Shown piece by piece: positions 34,387 through 42,620 of a DNA stretch of 64,000 nucleotides. Source of the DNA: Betaproteobacteria bacterium HGW-Betaproteobacteria-9. Lineage in GTDB: Bacteria > Pseudomonadota > Gammaproteobacteria > Burkholderiales > Burkholderiaceae_C. Location of the stretch: contig PHCC01000009.1 in assembly GCA_002842215.1 (NCBI GenBank), forward strand, positions 1 through 64,000. Reading direction: 5' to 3'. The translations under genes were made by a program, and so were the position numbers. Position 1 is the first letter of the stretch; every line of letters begins with the position of its first letter. The notes under the pieces were generated by a model. It did no database searches. It worked only from the letters and a program-made list of their open reading frames with translations, and had not been told where the DNA came from.

Positions 34387-35868
34387 TTGCAAGCAGCTAG
34401 CTACAACCCCGATACCCTTGACCTGCCCTCGGGCTCACTGATCGACGGCCAACTGGTCGCCGGCGAAGGCGAGCAGTACGAAGTGCGTCGCCCCTCTGAC
34501 GGCAAGCTTGCTCGCGTCGAGCGCGGCGCCAGCGCCGCACAGGTCGACCGTGCCGTTCAGATCGCCGCCAAGGCCTTCGCCACCTCCGCCTGGGCCACCG
34601 GCAACCCTCGCGCGCGCGGCCAGGTGCTGCGCCGCTGGGCCGACTTGGTCGAGAAGAACGCCGACAACCTGGCGCGGCTCGAATCCATCGTATCGCCGCG
34701 CATGTATGTCGGCGTGCGCACACGCGATGCACTGGGTGTGGCCGAGCTGATCCGCTACAACGCCGAGCTCGCCGACAAGATCAACGGCGAAATGCTGGCC
34801 TCGGCGAGCAATGTGTGGAGCATGGTGCTGCGCGAGCCCTACGGTGTGGTCGGCGGCATCTCGCCATGGAACGCCCCGCTCTTCCTCGCCGCGCTCAAGC
34901 TCGCGCCGGCGCTGGCCGCTGGCAACGCGGTGGTGCTCAAGCCTTCGGAAGGCACGCCCTACTCGCTCATCCTGCTGGCGCAACTCGCCATCGAGGCTGG
35001 CGTGCCTGCCGGCCTGATTGCCGTGGTGCCGGGACTCGGCCACGAGACCGGATCGGCATTGGTGCGCCACCCGCAGATCAGCTACGTGAGCTTCACCGGC
35101 TCCACCGCCAGCGGTGCCCGCGTGATGGCCGACGCCGCGCTGCATGGCCTGAAACCCGTCTCGCTCGAACTCGGCGGCAAGAGCCCGCAGCTCGTGCTGG
35201 ACGACGCCGTCGACCTCGACAAGGTGGCCGACTACGTGGCGAACTCGATCATCGGCAACTCCGGCCAGATCTGCTTCTGCGGAACGCGCCTGGTGGTCGA
35301 CGAACGCATCGCCGATGACCTGGTGGACCGTGTCTCGCGCCGTTTCAAGCAGGTGACACCCGGCCCAACCTGGGCCGATGGCAGCACGCTCGCACCCATC
35401 TTCTCGGAAGGCCAGGCCCAGCGCATCGAAGGTATCCTCGCCCGCGCCGTGCAAGGCGGTGCCAGCATCCAGCAGGGCGGCACCCGCAGCGACACGCCTT
35501 ACGGCGGCGTCTACTTCCAGCCCACGCTCGTACGCGGTGCACAGCCCGACAACGCCGTGGTGCGCGAGGAAGTGTTCGGCCCCGTGCTCGCGGTGCAGAC
35601 CTTCCGCGGCCTCGAAGAAGGCCTGGCACTCGCCGACCACCCGACCTACGGCTTGGCCGGTGCGGTGCACACCGCCGACATCAACAAGGCACTGCGTGCG
35701 GCGCGCGCCATTCAGGCAGGTACCGTGTGGGTCAACCACTACGGGCCGAGCGGTGACCTCAACGGCTCGAATGCGCCCTACAAGCAATCGGGCATGGGCC
35801 AGGACGGTGGCGTGGGTGCACTGACCAAGTACTTAAAGACCAAGAACGTACGCGTGCTGGTGCAGTAA
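34387..35868 (+). CDS. Aldehyde dehydrogenase (copy 1)
   Basis: 493 residues from a TTG start that follows C-G-G-A-G-A six bases upstream; no nearer ATG fits. It shows the NAD-dependent ALDH layout: I-S-P-W-N-A-P, G-N-A-V-V-L-K-P-S-E, F-T-G-S-T-A-S-G, the general-base glutamate in L-E-L-G-G-K-S-P, and the catalytic Cys in N-S-G-Q-I-C-F-C-G-T-R. It would oxidise an aldehyde, perhaps the oxo-acid semialdehyde released by the RraA aldolases. The next gene, a ferredoxin, starts four bases later. Confidence 0.9.
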   Translation: MQAASYNPDTLDLPSGSLIDGQLVAGEGEQYEVRRPSDGKLARVERGASAAQVDRAVQIAAKAFATSAWATGNPRARGQVLRRWADLVEKNADNLARLESIVSPRMYVGVRTRDALGVAELIRYNAELADKINGEMLASASNVWSMVLREPYGVVGGISPWNAPLFLAALKLAPALAAGNAVVLKPSEGTPYSLILLAQLAIEAGVPAGLIAVVPGLGHETGSALVRHPQISYVSFTGSTASGARVMADAALHGLKPVSLELGGKSPQLVLDDAVDLDKVADYVANSIIGNSGQICFCGTRLVVDERIADDLVDRVSRRFKQVTPGPTWADGSTLAPIFSEGQAQRIEGILARAVQGGASIQQGGTRSDTPYGGVYFQPTLVRGAQPDNAVVREEVFGPVLAVQTFRGLEEGLALADHPTYGLAGAVHTADINKALRAARAIQAGTVWVNHYGPSGDLNGSNAPYKQSGMGQDGGVGALTKYLKTKNVRVLVQ

Positions 35869-35872
35869 GGCT

Positions 35873-36211
35873 GTGCCGGCCTCCGCGCGCGGCAGTCCGC
35901 CGCCAGCAGAAGCCCTGGCCGTGGGTGCCGGCGCTCCCCCTGAGCCCGCGCTCACGGTCCACCTGGCACGAACGGGCCGCACCCTTCAGGTGCAGCCCGA
36001 CCAGACCCTCCTACAGGCCGTGCGCTCCGTCGGCGTCGACGTGCCCTATGTCTGCCTCGAAGGCAAGTGCGGCGCCTGCGAAGTGGGCGTGCTCGGTGGC
36101 ACTCCTGAGCACAGGGATCCGGTCTACGCCAACACCTCGCGTTTGCCCCGCGATCGTATGAAGTTGTGCGTTTCGCGCAGCCTCACGCCCCGCCTCACGC
36201 TCGACCTGTGA
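35873..36211 (+). CDS. Second stand-alone plant-type [2Fe-2S] ferredoxin
   Basis: 112 residues from GTG 35873. Cluster ligands are C61, C66, C69 and C99, the same C-x4-C-x2-C-x29-C pattern as the ferredoxin at 131. The two share H-R-D-P-x-Y-A and C-V-S-R-S-L...L-T-L-D-L. A roughly 25-residue Pro/Ala-rich N-terminal stretch has no counterpart in the first copy. No FMN/NAD domain is present. No oxygenase gene sits next to it. It lies between ALDH and the CitE-like lyase, so its partner is either the distant Rieske oxygenase or an enzyme outside the window. Confidence 0.85.
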   Translation: MPASARGSPPPAEALAVGAGAPPEPALTVHLARTGRTLQVQPDQTLLQAVRSVGVDVPYVCLEGKCGACEVGVLGGTPEHRDPVYANTSRLPRDRMKLCVSRSLTPRLTLDL

Positions 36212-36233
36212 CCCTTCTTCACGAAGCCGCCGC

Positions 36234-37151
36234 ATGACCACACCGATCATCCTGAGCCGCTCCACGCTGATCGTCCCACTCAGCAACGAAGCTTTCATTG
36301 CCCGCGCCCACCTGCGCGGTGCGGACACCATCCTGCTCGATCTGGAAGACGGCGTCGCTCCCAGCGCCAAGCAGGCAGCGCGCGAGCGCCTGTCATCGGC
36401 GGCGGCATCGGTCTCGCTGGCCGGTTCACGCGTGAATGTGCGCGTCAACCGGCCGCTCGGCCTGATGGTGCGCGACCTGGAAGCTGCGGTGATCCCGGGC
36501 ATCGCCGCGATCTCGCTTGCCAAGGTCGAAGGCCCGGGCCATGTGCGCCTGGTGTCTGAGTTCATCGCCGAGCTGGAGCGGGAGCGTGGCCTACCTCCGG
36601 GCGGCATCCGGCTGTCGGCCACCATCGAGACACCACAAGCCCTGCTGCAAGCGGCCGACATAGCAAGTGCCGACCCCCGCCTCACGGCAATCGGGATCGG
36701 CGGGCTCGACCTGGCCGCGGCCTGCGGCTTCGAGCCCACGCCCGACGCGCTGCTGGGCCCGATGCAGACCCTGCTCTTCGCCGCAAAGGCGGCCGGCATC
36801 TCCGCCGGCGGCTACCTCGGCTCGATCGCCGACTACCGCGACCTCGACGGCATGCGCAAGCTGCTGCGCCGCTCGCGCAGCCTGGGCTTTCGCGGCGGTG
36901 CCGCCATCCACCCGTCGCAGGTGGCGGTGCTCAATGAAGAGTTCGCCCCCACCGCCCAGGAGATCGACGATGCACACGCCATCGTCGCCCTGGCCGCCGA
37001 GCACCTCGCCAAAGGCACCGGGGCCTTCAGCTACCGCGGCCGGATGGTGGACAAGCCCGTCGTCATCGCCGCCGAAACCACGCTCGCTCTGGCCGACGCC
37101 ATCGCCACGAGCGAGGCCCGCACGCGGCGCCTGCTCAACGGGGCCGCCTGA
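36234..37151 (+). CDS. CitE-like HpcH/HpaI-family lyase
   Basis: 305 residues. The CitE-type signatures are R-G-A-D-T-I-L-L-D-L-E-D-G-V (about 29-42), the Arg-containing V-R-V-N-R, A-T-I-E-T-P and the I-H-P-S-Q near residue 225. This family holds citrate lyase beta, malyl-, citramalyl- and methylmalyl-CoA lyases, which cleave 3-hydroxyacyl-CoA esters to an acyl-CoA and an oxoacid. Only Mg-binding Glu and Asp positions are seen; the substrate cannot be told apart. It precedes a CaiB-type gene, as in known hydroxyacyl-CoA lyase pathways. Confidence 0.85.
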   Translation: MTTPIILSRSTLIVPLSNEAFIARAHLRGADTILLDLEDGVAPSAKQAARERLSSAAASVSLAGSRVNVRVNRPLGLMVRDLEAAVIPGIAAISLAKVEGPGHVRLVSEFIAELERERGLPPGGIRLSATIETPQALLQAADIASADPRLTAIGIGGLDLAAACGFEPTPDALLGPMQTLLFAAKAAGISAGGYLGSIADYRDLDGMRKLLRRSRSLGFRGGAAIHPSQVAVLNEEFAPTAQEIDDAHAIVALAAEHLAKGTGAFSYRGRMVDKPVVIAAETTLALADAIATSEARTRRLLNGAA

Positions 37152-37188
37152 CGCCGCGCCCCCCACCTCATTCCACAAGAGACTGCCC

Positions 37189-38423
37189 TTGAGCCTCCAT
37201 CAAAAGCATTTCGACCCTTGCGCCCGCGGTCCCCTGCATGGCGTGCGTGTGATCGACTTGAGCCGCCTGGTGTCCGGCAACACACTCACCATGATGCTGG
37301 CCGACTACGGCGCAGAGGTGGTGAAGATCGAAGCACCACGCGGAGACAGCCTACGCGCATGGGTCAAGGGAGGGCATTCCACCGACTGGAAGACACTCGG
37401 GCGCAACAAGAAAAGCGTTGGCCTGGACCTGCGCCAGCCTGAGGGGATGGCGCTGCTCAAGCGCCTGATCGCCCAGGCGTCGGTGTTGGTCGAGAACTTC
37501 CGCGCGGGCACGCTTGAGGCCATGGGCATCGGCCCTGATGTACTGCACGAACTCAACCCGCAACTCATCATCGCGCGTATCACCGGTTTCGGCCAGCAGG
37601 GTCCCTACCGCACGCGTCCGGGCTTCGGCACGCTGATTGAAGGCATGTGCGGCATGGCCGACCTACAGGGCTTCCCGGACCGCCCACCCGTGCTACCTCC
37701 GGGCCCCATTGCCGACACCTGCGCCGGTTTCTGCGGTGCGATGGCGGTGCTGGCCGCGCTGCGCGAGGTAGAGCACGGCAATGGCCGCGGCCAGGTGATC
37801 GACCAATCGCTCTTCACTCCGCTCTTCATGGCCATGGGCGCCCAGGCAGCCGACTACCGCGCCACCGGTCGCGTGCGTACGCGCCAGAGCAACAACAACC
37901 TCTACCAGACAAACGACGCAAGTACGTCAGCTGCTCGGTGTCGATGGAGCCGATGCCGCAGCGCATGCTGTCGGCCATCGGAAAGGGCGAGTACAACGAG
38001 ATCGAGAAGTACAAGGGTGTGGCCGGCTGGACTCAAAACCGTGCCGAGATTCGCGGATGGGTGCAGGATTTCATCGGCCGGATGACGCAGGAGGAGGCCG
38101 TGGCCTACTTCGCCAAGGAGGAGATCAGTCTCGCGCCGGTCTACAACATCGCGCAGATCCTCGACGACGAGCACTTCCAGGCAACCGAGACGGTGGTGGA
38201 AGTGCCCGACGCTGACATGGGCCACGTGCCGATGTACGGCTTTGCGAGCCAGCTGTCGGGCACCCCGGCCGCGTTCTTTAGACCGGCGCCTGGCATCGGG
38301 GAGCACAACCACGAGGTGCTGGCCTGGCTGCGCCTGTCGCAAGACGAGATCCGCCGCCTTGAGGCCGCGAAGGTTCTTCACACCGGCGACGGCAAGCTGA
38401 GGCGCGAGTTCGCGTATCAGTGA
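37189..38423 (+). pseudogene. CaiB/BaiF-type CoA transferase with a single-base frameshift
   Basis: The first 243 or so codons, from TTG 37189 (after AAGAGA), read a normal family III CoA transferase: L-H-G-V-R-V-I-D-L-S-R, G-A-E-V-V-K-I-E-A-P, N-K-K-S-V-G-L-D-L and G-R-G-Q-V-I-D. After Y-Q-T-N-D near 37915 the frame goes wrong and ends at 38085. The missing C-terminal part continues in the next frame as K-Y-V-S-C-S-V-S-M-E-P-M-P and runs to 38423. Adding one G to the GACGCAAG at about 37914-37921 would restore N-D-G-K-Y-V-S. It is either a recent inactivating deletion or a sequencing error; both halves are otherwise well kept. Confidence 0.85.
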
Positions 38424-38462
38424 ACCACGTGCCGCGCAGCGTGCGAGGAACCACCGCTTACA

Positions 38463-38480
38463 GCCGCCTCATGAGGCGGC
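38463..38480. terminator. Palindromic bidirectional terminator-like hairpin
   Basis: An 18-base perfect palindrome (arms GCCGCCTCA and TGAGGCGGC) lies between two convergent genes, the CaiB gene and the MFS gene, and spans the MFS stop. A T-run is lacking (TTCC only), so it is a plausible but weak terminator in either direction. Confidence 0.45.
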
Positions 38481-39893
38481 TTCCTGATTGGTGACCGCAG
38501 GCTGATCCAGGAACCCCAGGCGCCTCGGCACACGCAGAAAAATCGCCGCAGCGATCACCGTTGACATGCCGACGCACAGATAGGTCGCCATGAAAATGCC
38601 GGACAACTCCGGCTTGCCGCCCCCCAGGGCTGACACGCCGAAGTACCCCAGCAAGCCACCAGCCAACGCGACACCCAGCCCGTTGGACAACTGCACCACC
38701 ACCATGAAGAACGAATTGCCACCGCTTGCCTCGCCCCTGCCGAGCGTGCTCAGCGTCAGCGTGTTCATCGACATGAACTGCAGCGAATTGAAGAGGCCGA
38801 AAAACCCCAGGTGCGCCCAGACCCACACCGTCGAGAAACTGGGCGCCACAAACGCAAAGCTCGCGATCGAGAAGCCAAGCAGCGTGGTGTTGGCCGTGAG
38901 CACGCTGCGGTATCCAAAGCGTCGCACCAGCTTTTCCACGATGACCTTGGAGGCCATGGCCCCGAGTGCGGCCGGTATCATGGTCATGCCGGCCGCGCTG
39001 GGTGAGTACCCGAGCCCTACCTGCAGATACAGCGGTGTCAGGAACGGCATCGCGCTGCTGCCCAGACGGGAAAACAGATTGCCCGCCAACGCGAGGCCGT
39101 AGGTGGGCACCTTCAGCAACGCGGGGCTGAACAAGGGGTGCGATGCGCGCGATGCATAGAGCCAGTAGCCGATCAGGCACAACGACCCACCCACCAGGCA
39201 CACCATGCGTGTCGTCACGCTGGCATCCGGCTGCCCGACCGTCTGCAAGCCCCATGACAGCAAGACGATGCTGCCACTGAAGAGCGCGAATCCTGGCAAG
39301 TCAAATGGCGACCGGAGCCCGCGCAGATTCGGCATCACACGCGACGCCACCACGATGCCCAACACGCCCACCGGCAGGTTGATCAGGAAGATCCAGTGCC
39401 ACGAGGCCACTTCAACCAACCAGCCACCGAGCGCCGGCCCGATCAGCGGCCCCACCAGACCCGGCAGTGTGATGAATGTCATCACGCGGATCAGCTTCTC
39501 GGGTGGATACAACTTCAGCACCACCAGCCGGCCGACCGGCATCAACATCGCGCCGCCGATGGCCTGCAACATTCGCGAGGCGACGAGTTGTGTCAGGTCT
39601 GACGACAACGCGCACAGCAGCGAACCACTGCAGAAAAGTGCCAGTGCGACTTGAAGAACATGCCGCGTACCAAAACGATCAGCCATCCAGCCTGACAGGG
39701 GAATTACGGCCGCCAGGGTGAGCATGTACATCACCACGGCCGCCTGCATGTTCAGCGGGCTCTCACCCAGGTCCGCCGCCATCGCGGGCAGGGCTGAGTT
39801 CAAAATGGTGGCATCAAGCAGTCCCATGAAAAAAACGATGGTGACCAGCCAAGGCAGGTAGCGATGAGGGGCTGGCAGTTCGGCTTCGATCAT
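38469..39893 (-). CDS. MFS transporter, DHA2 (EmrB/QacA) family
   Basis: 474 residues with about 14 hydrophobic segments. D-A-T-I-L-N-S-A-L-P in helix 1 and G-W-M-A-D-R-F-G-T-R-H (motif A) place it in the DHA2 drug:H+ antiporters, together with P-L-I-G-P-A-L-G-G-W (motif C). It probably exports a toxic intermediate or surplus product from the inner membrane. It is the last gene of the 47.3-38.5 kb minus-strand block, 33 bases past the lactonase-like gene. Confidence 0.88.
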   Translation of the reverse strand: MIEAELPAPHRYLPWLVTIVFFMGLLDATILNSALPAMAADLGESPLNMQAAVVMYMLTLAAVIPLSGWMADRFGTRHVLQVALALFCSGSLLCALSSDLTQLVASRMLQAIGGAMLMPVGRLVVLKLYPPEKLIRVMTFITLPGLVGPLIGPALGGWLVEVASWHWIFLINLPVGVLGIVVASRVMPNLRGLRSPFDLPGFALFSGSIVLLSWGLQTVGQPDASVTTRMVCLVGGSLCLIGYWLYASRASHPLFSPALLKVPTYGLALAGNLFSRLGSSAMPFLTPLYLQVGLGYSPSAAGMTMIPAALGAMASKVIVEKLVRRFGYRSVLTANTTLLGFSIASFAFVAPSFSTVWVWAHLGFFGLFNSLQFMSMNTLTLSTLGRGEASGGNSFFMVVVQLSNGLGVALAGGLLGYFGVSALGGGKPELSGIFMATYLCVGMSTVIAAAIFLRVPRRLGFLDQPAVTNQEAAS

Positions 39894-39926
39894 GTGACTC
39901 AGCGAGTGGACTTCAGGTGGAAAATA

Positions 39927-40754
39927 TCAGCCGGGCTGCACGCGCGGCAGCGGTGGCAGGTGCACGCAGGCCACCTGCCCTTTCAGGCCGGGATACGCCG
40001 GGTAGAGGCACAGCACCATGGGGTCGTGCCCCGGGATGATGTGCTCCGGCGTCGATGCCAGCGCGCGCAGGCGGCGATTACCCTCCAACACCTCGCCGAT
40101 GTTCATGACGATGGCAAACGGGTTGTCCGTGTCCAGGTTCTGGTAAAAGTGCGCGGCATCAGAGGCCAGCACCACCCAGCCACGCGCGGTGTGCACGCGC
40201 ATCACCTGCATGCCACCGGTGTGCCCACCGATCTTGTGTACCGAGATGCCCGGGAAAATCTCTTCGTCGCCATCGTGGAACTCGACACGACCGTCGTAAA
40301 CGTGGCGCACCATGGCCGTGACGCTCAGCACGTCGGTCGCACGGTTCAGGATCTTGTAGCGCATGTAGCGCCCGGTCGAAAATGCCATCTCGGCGTCCTG
40401 CAGGTGGAACCTGGCCTTCTTGAAGTAGCCGCTGTTGCCCGCATGATCGAAATGCAGGTGACTGATCACCACGTCGGTCACGGTTGCCGCATCGACGCCC
40501 ACATCGGCCAGCACCTCGACCGGGTGACGGTCGGACTTGATCGGGCGGTGGGCACATGCGTCGTCCCCGAAGCCCATGTCCATCACGATCGTGCGCCCAT
40601 CACCGCGCACCACCCAGACAAAAAAGTCCATCGGCTGTTGGCCGTCATGCACGTCGCCACGGCCGAGAAAGGCATCCTTGGCCTTGAACTCGGTGTGCGC
40701 AAAGCGCAGCGCGAGCACCTCGTAGTGGGGCAATTCACTGGGGGTGATGGCCAT
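39927..40754 (-). CDS. Metallo-beta-lactamase-fold hydrolase, N-acyl homoserine lactonase-like
   Basis: 275 residues. The di-zinc motif H99-L-H101-F-D103-H104 is present, as are G-G-H-T-G-G, the bridging Asp in A-S-D-A-A-H-F and the final I-P-G-H-D. The overall plan matches AttM/AiiB/AhlD lactonases. In a catabolic cluster it more likely opens a lactone made from an oxygenated intermediate than quenches quorum signals, which is inference from context. Start: ATG 40754. Confidence 0.82.
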   Translation of the reverse strand: MAITPSELPHYEVLALRFAHTEFKAKDAFLGRGDVHDGQQPMDFFVWVVRGDGRTIVMDMGFGDDACAHRPIKSDRHPVEVLADVGVDAATVTDVVISHLHFDHAGNSGYFKKARFHLQDAEMAFSTGRYMRYKILNRATDVLSVTAMVRHVYDGRVEFHDGDEEIFPGISVHKIGGHTGGMQVMRVHTARGWVVLASDAAHFYQNLDTDNPFAIVMNIGEVLEGNRRLRALASTPEHIIPGHDPMVLCLYPAYPGLKGQVACVHLPPLPRVQPG

Positions 40755-40834
40755 GGTGTTTGTCAGCAAAGTATCAAGAGAAAGTGGGCAGCATGTCGAG
40801 GGCGGATTCAGCGTGACGCGGCCAGGCCCGAGAG

Positions 40835-40930
40835 CTAGCCCGGGTCGAGCCAGATGTCAGCGAGGTCGATCTTCAGCAGCGTCGTGGGCAGCTCACCGAG
40901 CCCCCTCACTTGCTCGGAAATGGCACGCGT
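40835..40930 (-). pseudogene. 3'-end remnant of another family 5 substrate-binding protein
   Basis: The minus strand of this stretch reads T-R-A-I-S-E-Q-V-R-G-L-G-E-L-P-T-T-L, then L-K-I-D-L-A-D-I-W-L-D-P-G and stop. This is the last 31 residues of a family 5 SBP. The live SBP gene just upstream ends in the same segment (T-R-G-I-S-Q-Q-V-Q-G-L-D-E-V-P-T-T) and then runs on in another frame for 12 residues into this remnant. The simplest history is deletion of a tandem SBP copy that left only its tail. Confidence 0.8.
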
Positions 40931-42549
40931 CCTCTTGAGGTCTTGCCCGCGTCGAGCCAGATGTCGGCCAGGTCAAGCTTGGTGAAGGTCGTGGGGACCT
41001 CGTCCAGACCTTGTACCTGCTGAGAAATGCCACGCGTCCAGTTGTGCCAGAACAATGGCAGCGAATACGCCTGGCCCAGCAGATACGCCTCCAGATCGCG
41101 CGCCAGCGCACGGCGGCGTGCCGGGTCCTGGGTGCGCTTGATCTCTTCGTACTTCGCATCGAACGTCGCGTCGTTGATTCGGCTGAAGTTGCCCGGGTTG
41201 GCAATCGCCGACTTGAAGATCGACCACTGCACGACCGGATCGTCCAGGTAGTCGGGTGGCACGTCCATCACCAGGTCGTAGTTGCCAGCCATCTTGCGTG
41301 CCAGATAGGTCGGACCATCGACCGCCTGGTTGTCGAGCGTCACGCCGATCTGGCGCAACTGGTCGGCCAGGAACACCCCCATCGGCGCAAACACATGGTT
41401 GTGCACGAAGTTGATCTTCAGGTTCGACTGCCCGGCCTCGGCCAGAAGACGTCTCGCTTCCTTGCGCGAGGCTTCAATGTCGCGGCTGTAACCCGGCAGC
41501 GTGGCCAACTCGGCCTCGGTCCGTGCATATGATGAGCCGGGGCGCAGCATGCCACCCACGAGATTGAACTCATTCAAGTGTTGCATCGCACGGGAACCAC
41601 CCCAGCGATCCAGCGCCAGGCTGAGCGCGCGTCGCACACGCACGTCGCTGAGTGCGGGGCGCTGGGTGTTCACCGCCACCATCATGTTCACCGCCGTGGA
41701 GAAGTTGCGACCGACGATGCGGATTTCTTCGCCACGCGCCGACTTCACACGCCCGATGTTGCTGGGCGTGAGACCCACGAAGTTGTACATCGCCTGGCCT
41801 GCCACCAGCGCGTTCACCGATGCTGGCAACGAGGTCGTGAAGCCACGGAAGCTGTCGAGGTAGGGACGGCCCGTCACGTAGTAACGCTCGTTGCGCACCC
41901 CGATCCAGTCGCCGCCCGCGGAGTAGCTGACAAACTTGAATGGCCCCGAACCCATCACCTTGCGAGCGGGGTACGCCGGGTCTTCGGCCAGCATCTTGGC
42001 GGAGTAGATGCAGGCGAATGGCATCGCCAGGATCTGCAACATGGCCGTGTTGGGCGACTTGAGCTTGAACACCACCGTGCGGGCATCCGGTGCGTCGATC
42101 GACTGGATGTCTTCCAGCAAGCTCTTGCGGATGGACACCACCCCTTCAGGCGGGCGCCACATGCGCTCGTAGCTCACCTTCACGTCGTTCGACGTAAGCG
42201 GCGTGCCGTCATGGAACACAACCTTGTCGCGCACGTTGAACCGGTAGGTCAGCCCATCGGGTGAGACGGTCCAGCTGGTCCCCAGGTCACCGGTGACCTG
42301 GGGGTACTTGGTCGGATCGAGCTTGATCAGCTGCGAATAATGCGGCGCCACACGCTGCATCACGCCGACGGATCCGGCGGCATGGCAGTCATAGGTCGAA
42401 GGTTCGCCCACGTGCACGGCGAACACGAGGTTGCCGCCGCGCTTGTGGGCAGCCGCACTCGACTGGGCGTGTGCGCCCACCGAGGTGGTGAGGGCCAGCA
42501 TGCTCAGCACGGCAGCGAAGAGCCCTGTGGTTTTGAACGAGGTGTACAC
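40906..42549 (-). CDS. ABC transporter substrate-binding protein, family 5 (SBP-5)
   Basis: 547 residues from GTG 42549 (T-G-G-A-G-A ahead). The signal peptide LFAAVLSMLALTTSVGAHA is followed by R-G-G-N-L-V-F-A-V-H-V-G-E-P-S-T-Y-D-C-H-A and D-G-L-T-Y-R-F-N. The natural family ending D-L-A-D-I-W-L-D-A-G is followed by an extra K-T-S-R-G-R-V-P-F-P-S-K read out of the neighbouring SBP remnant. No permease or ATPase lies near; it presumably serves the DppBCDF-type transporter at 17.5-21.5 kb. Confidence 0.87.
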   Translation of the reverse strand: MYTSFKTTGLFAAVLSMLALTTSVGAHAQSSAAAHKRGGNLVFAVHVGEPSTYDCHAAGSVGVMQRVAPHYSQLIKLDPTKYPQVTGDLGTSWTVSPDGLTYRFNVRDKVVFHDGTPLTSNDVKVSYERMWRPPEGVVSIRKSLLEDIQSIDAPDARTVVFKLKSPNTAMLQILAMPFACIYSAKMLAEDPAYPARKVMGSGPFKFVSYSAGGDWIGVRNERYYVTGRPYLDSFRGFTTSLPASVNALVAGQAMYNFVGLTPSNIGRVKSARGEEIRIVGRNFSTAVNMMVAVNTQRPALSDVRVRRALSLALDRWGGSRAMQHLNEFNLVGGMLRPGSSYARTEAELATLPGYSRDIEASRKEARRLLAEAGQSNLKINFVHNHVFAPMGVFLADQLRQIGVTLDNQAVDGPTYLARKMAGNYDLVMDVPPDYLDDPVVQWSIFKSAIANPGNFSRINDATFDAKYEEIKRTQDPARRRALARDLEAYLLGQAYSLPLFWHNWTRGISQQVQGLDEVPTTFTKLDLADIWLDAGKTSRGRVPFPSK

Positions 42550-42620
42550 GGGATGTCTCCAAAGTGCGTTGAAGAAAGACGACCGCTCTGTGGCGGCCTG
42601 CCTTCCGGTAGAGGATGAAC

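Noticed and set aside
34435..35787. Minus-strand 450-residue open frame opposite the aldehyde dehydrogenase
   Set aside because: It is a shadow of the ALDH coding sequence in a high-GC genome; it has no motif or ribosome site.
421..38423. Protocatechuate 4,5-cleavage pathway
   Set aside because: RraA aldolases and a phthalate-type Rieske oxygenase suggested it, but no LigAB-type ring-cleavage dioxygenase, LigC, LigI or LigJ gene is in the window.
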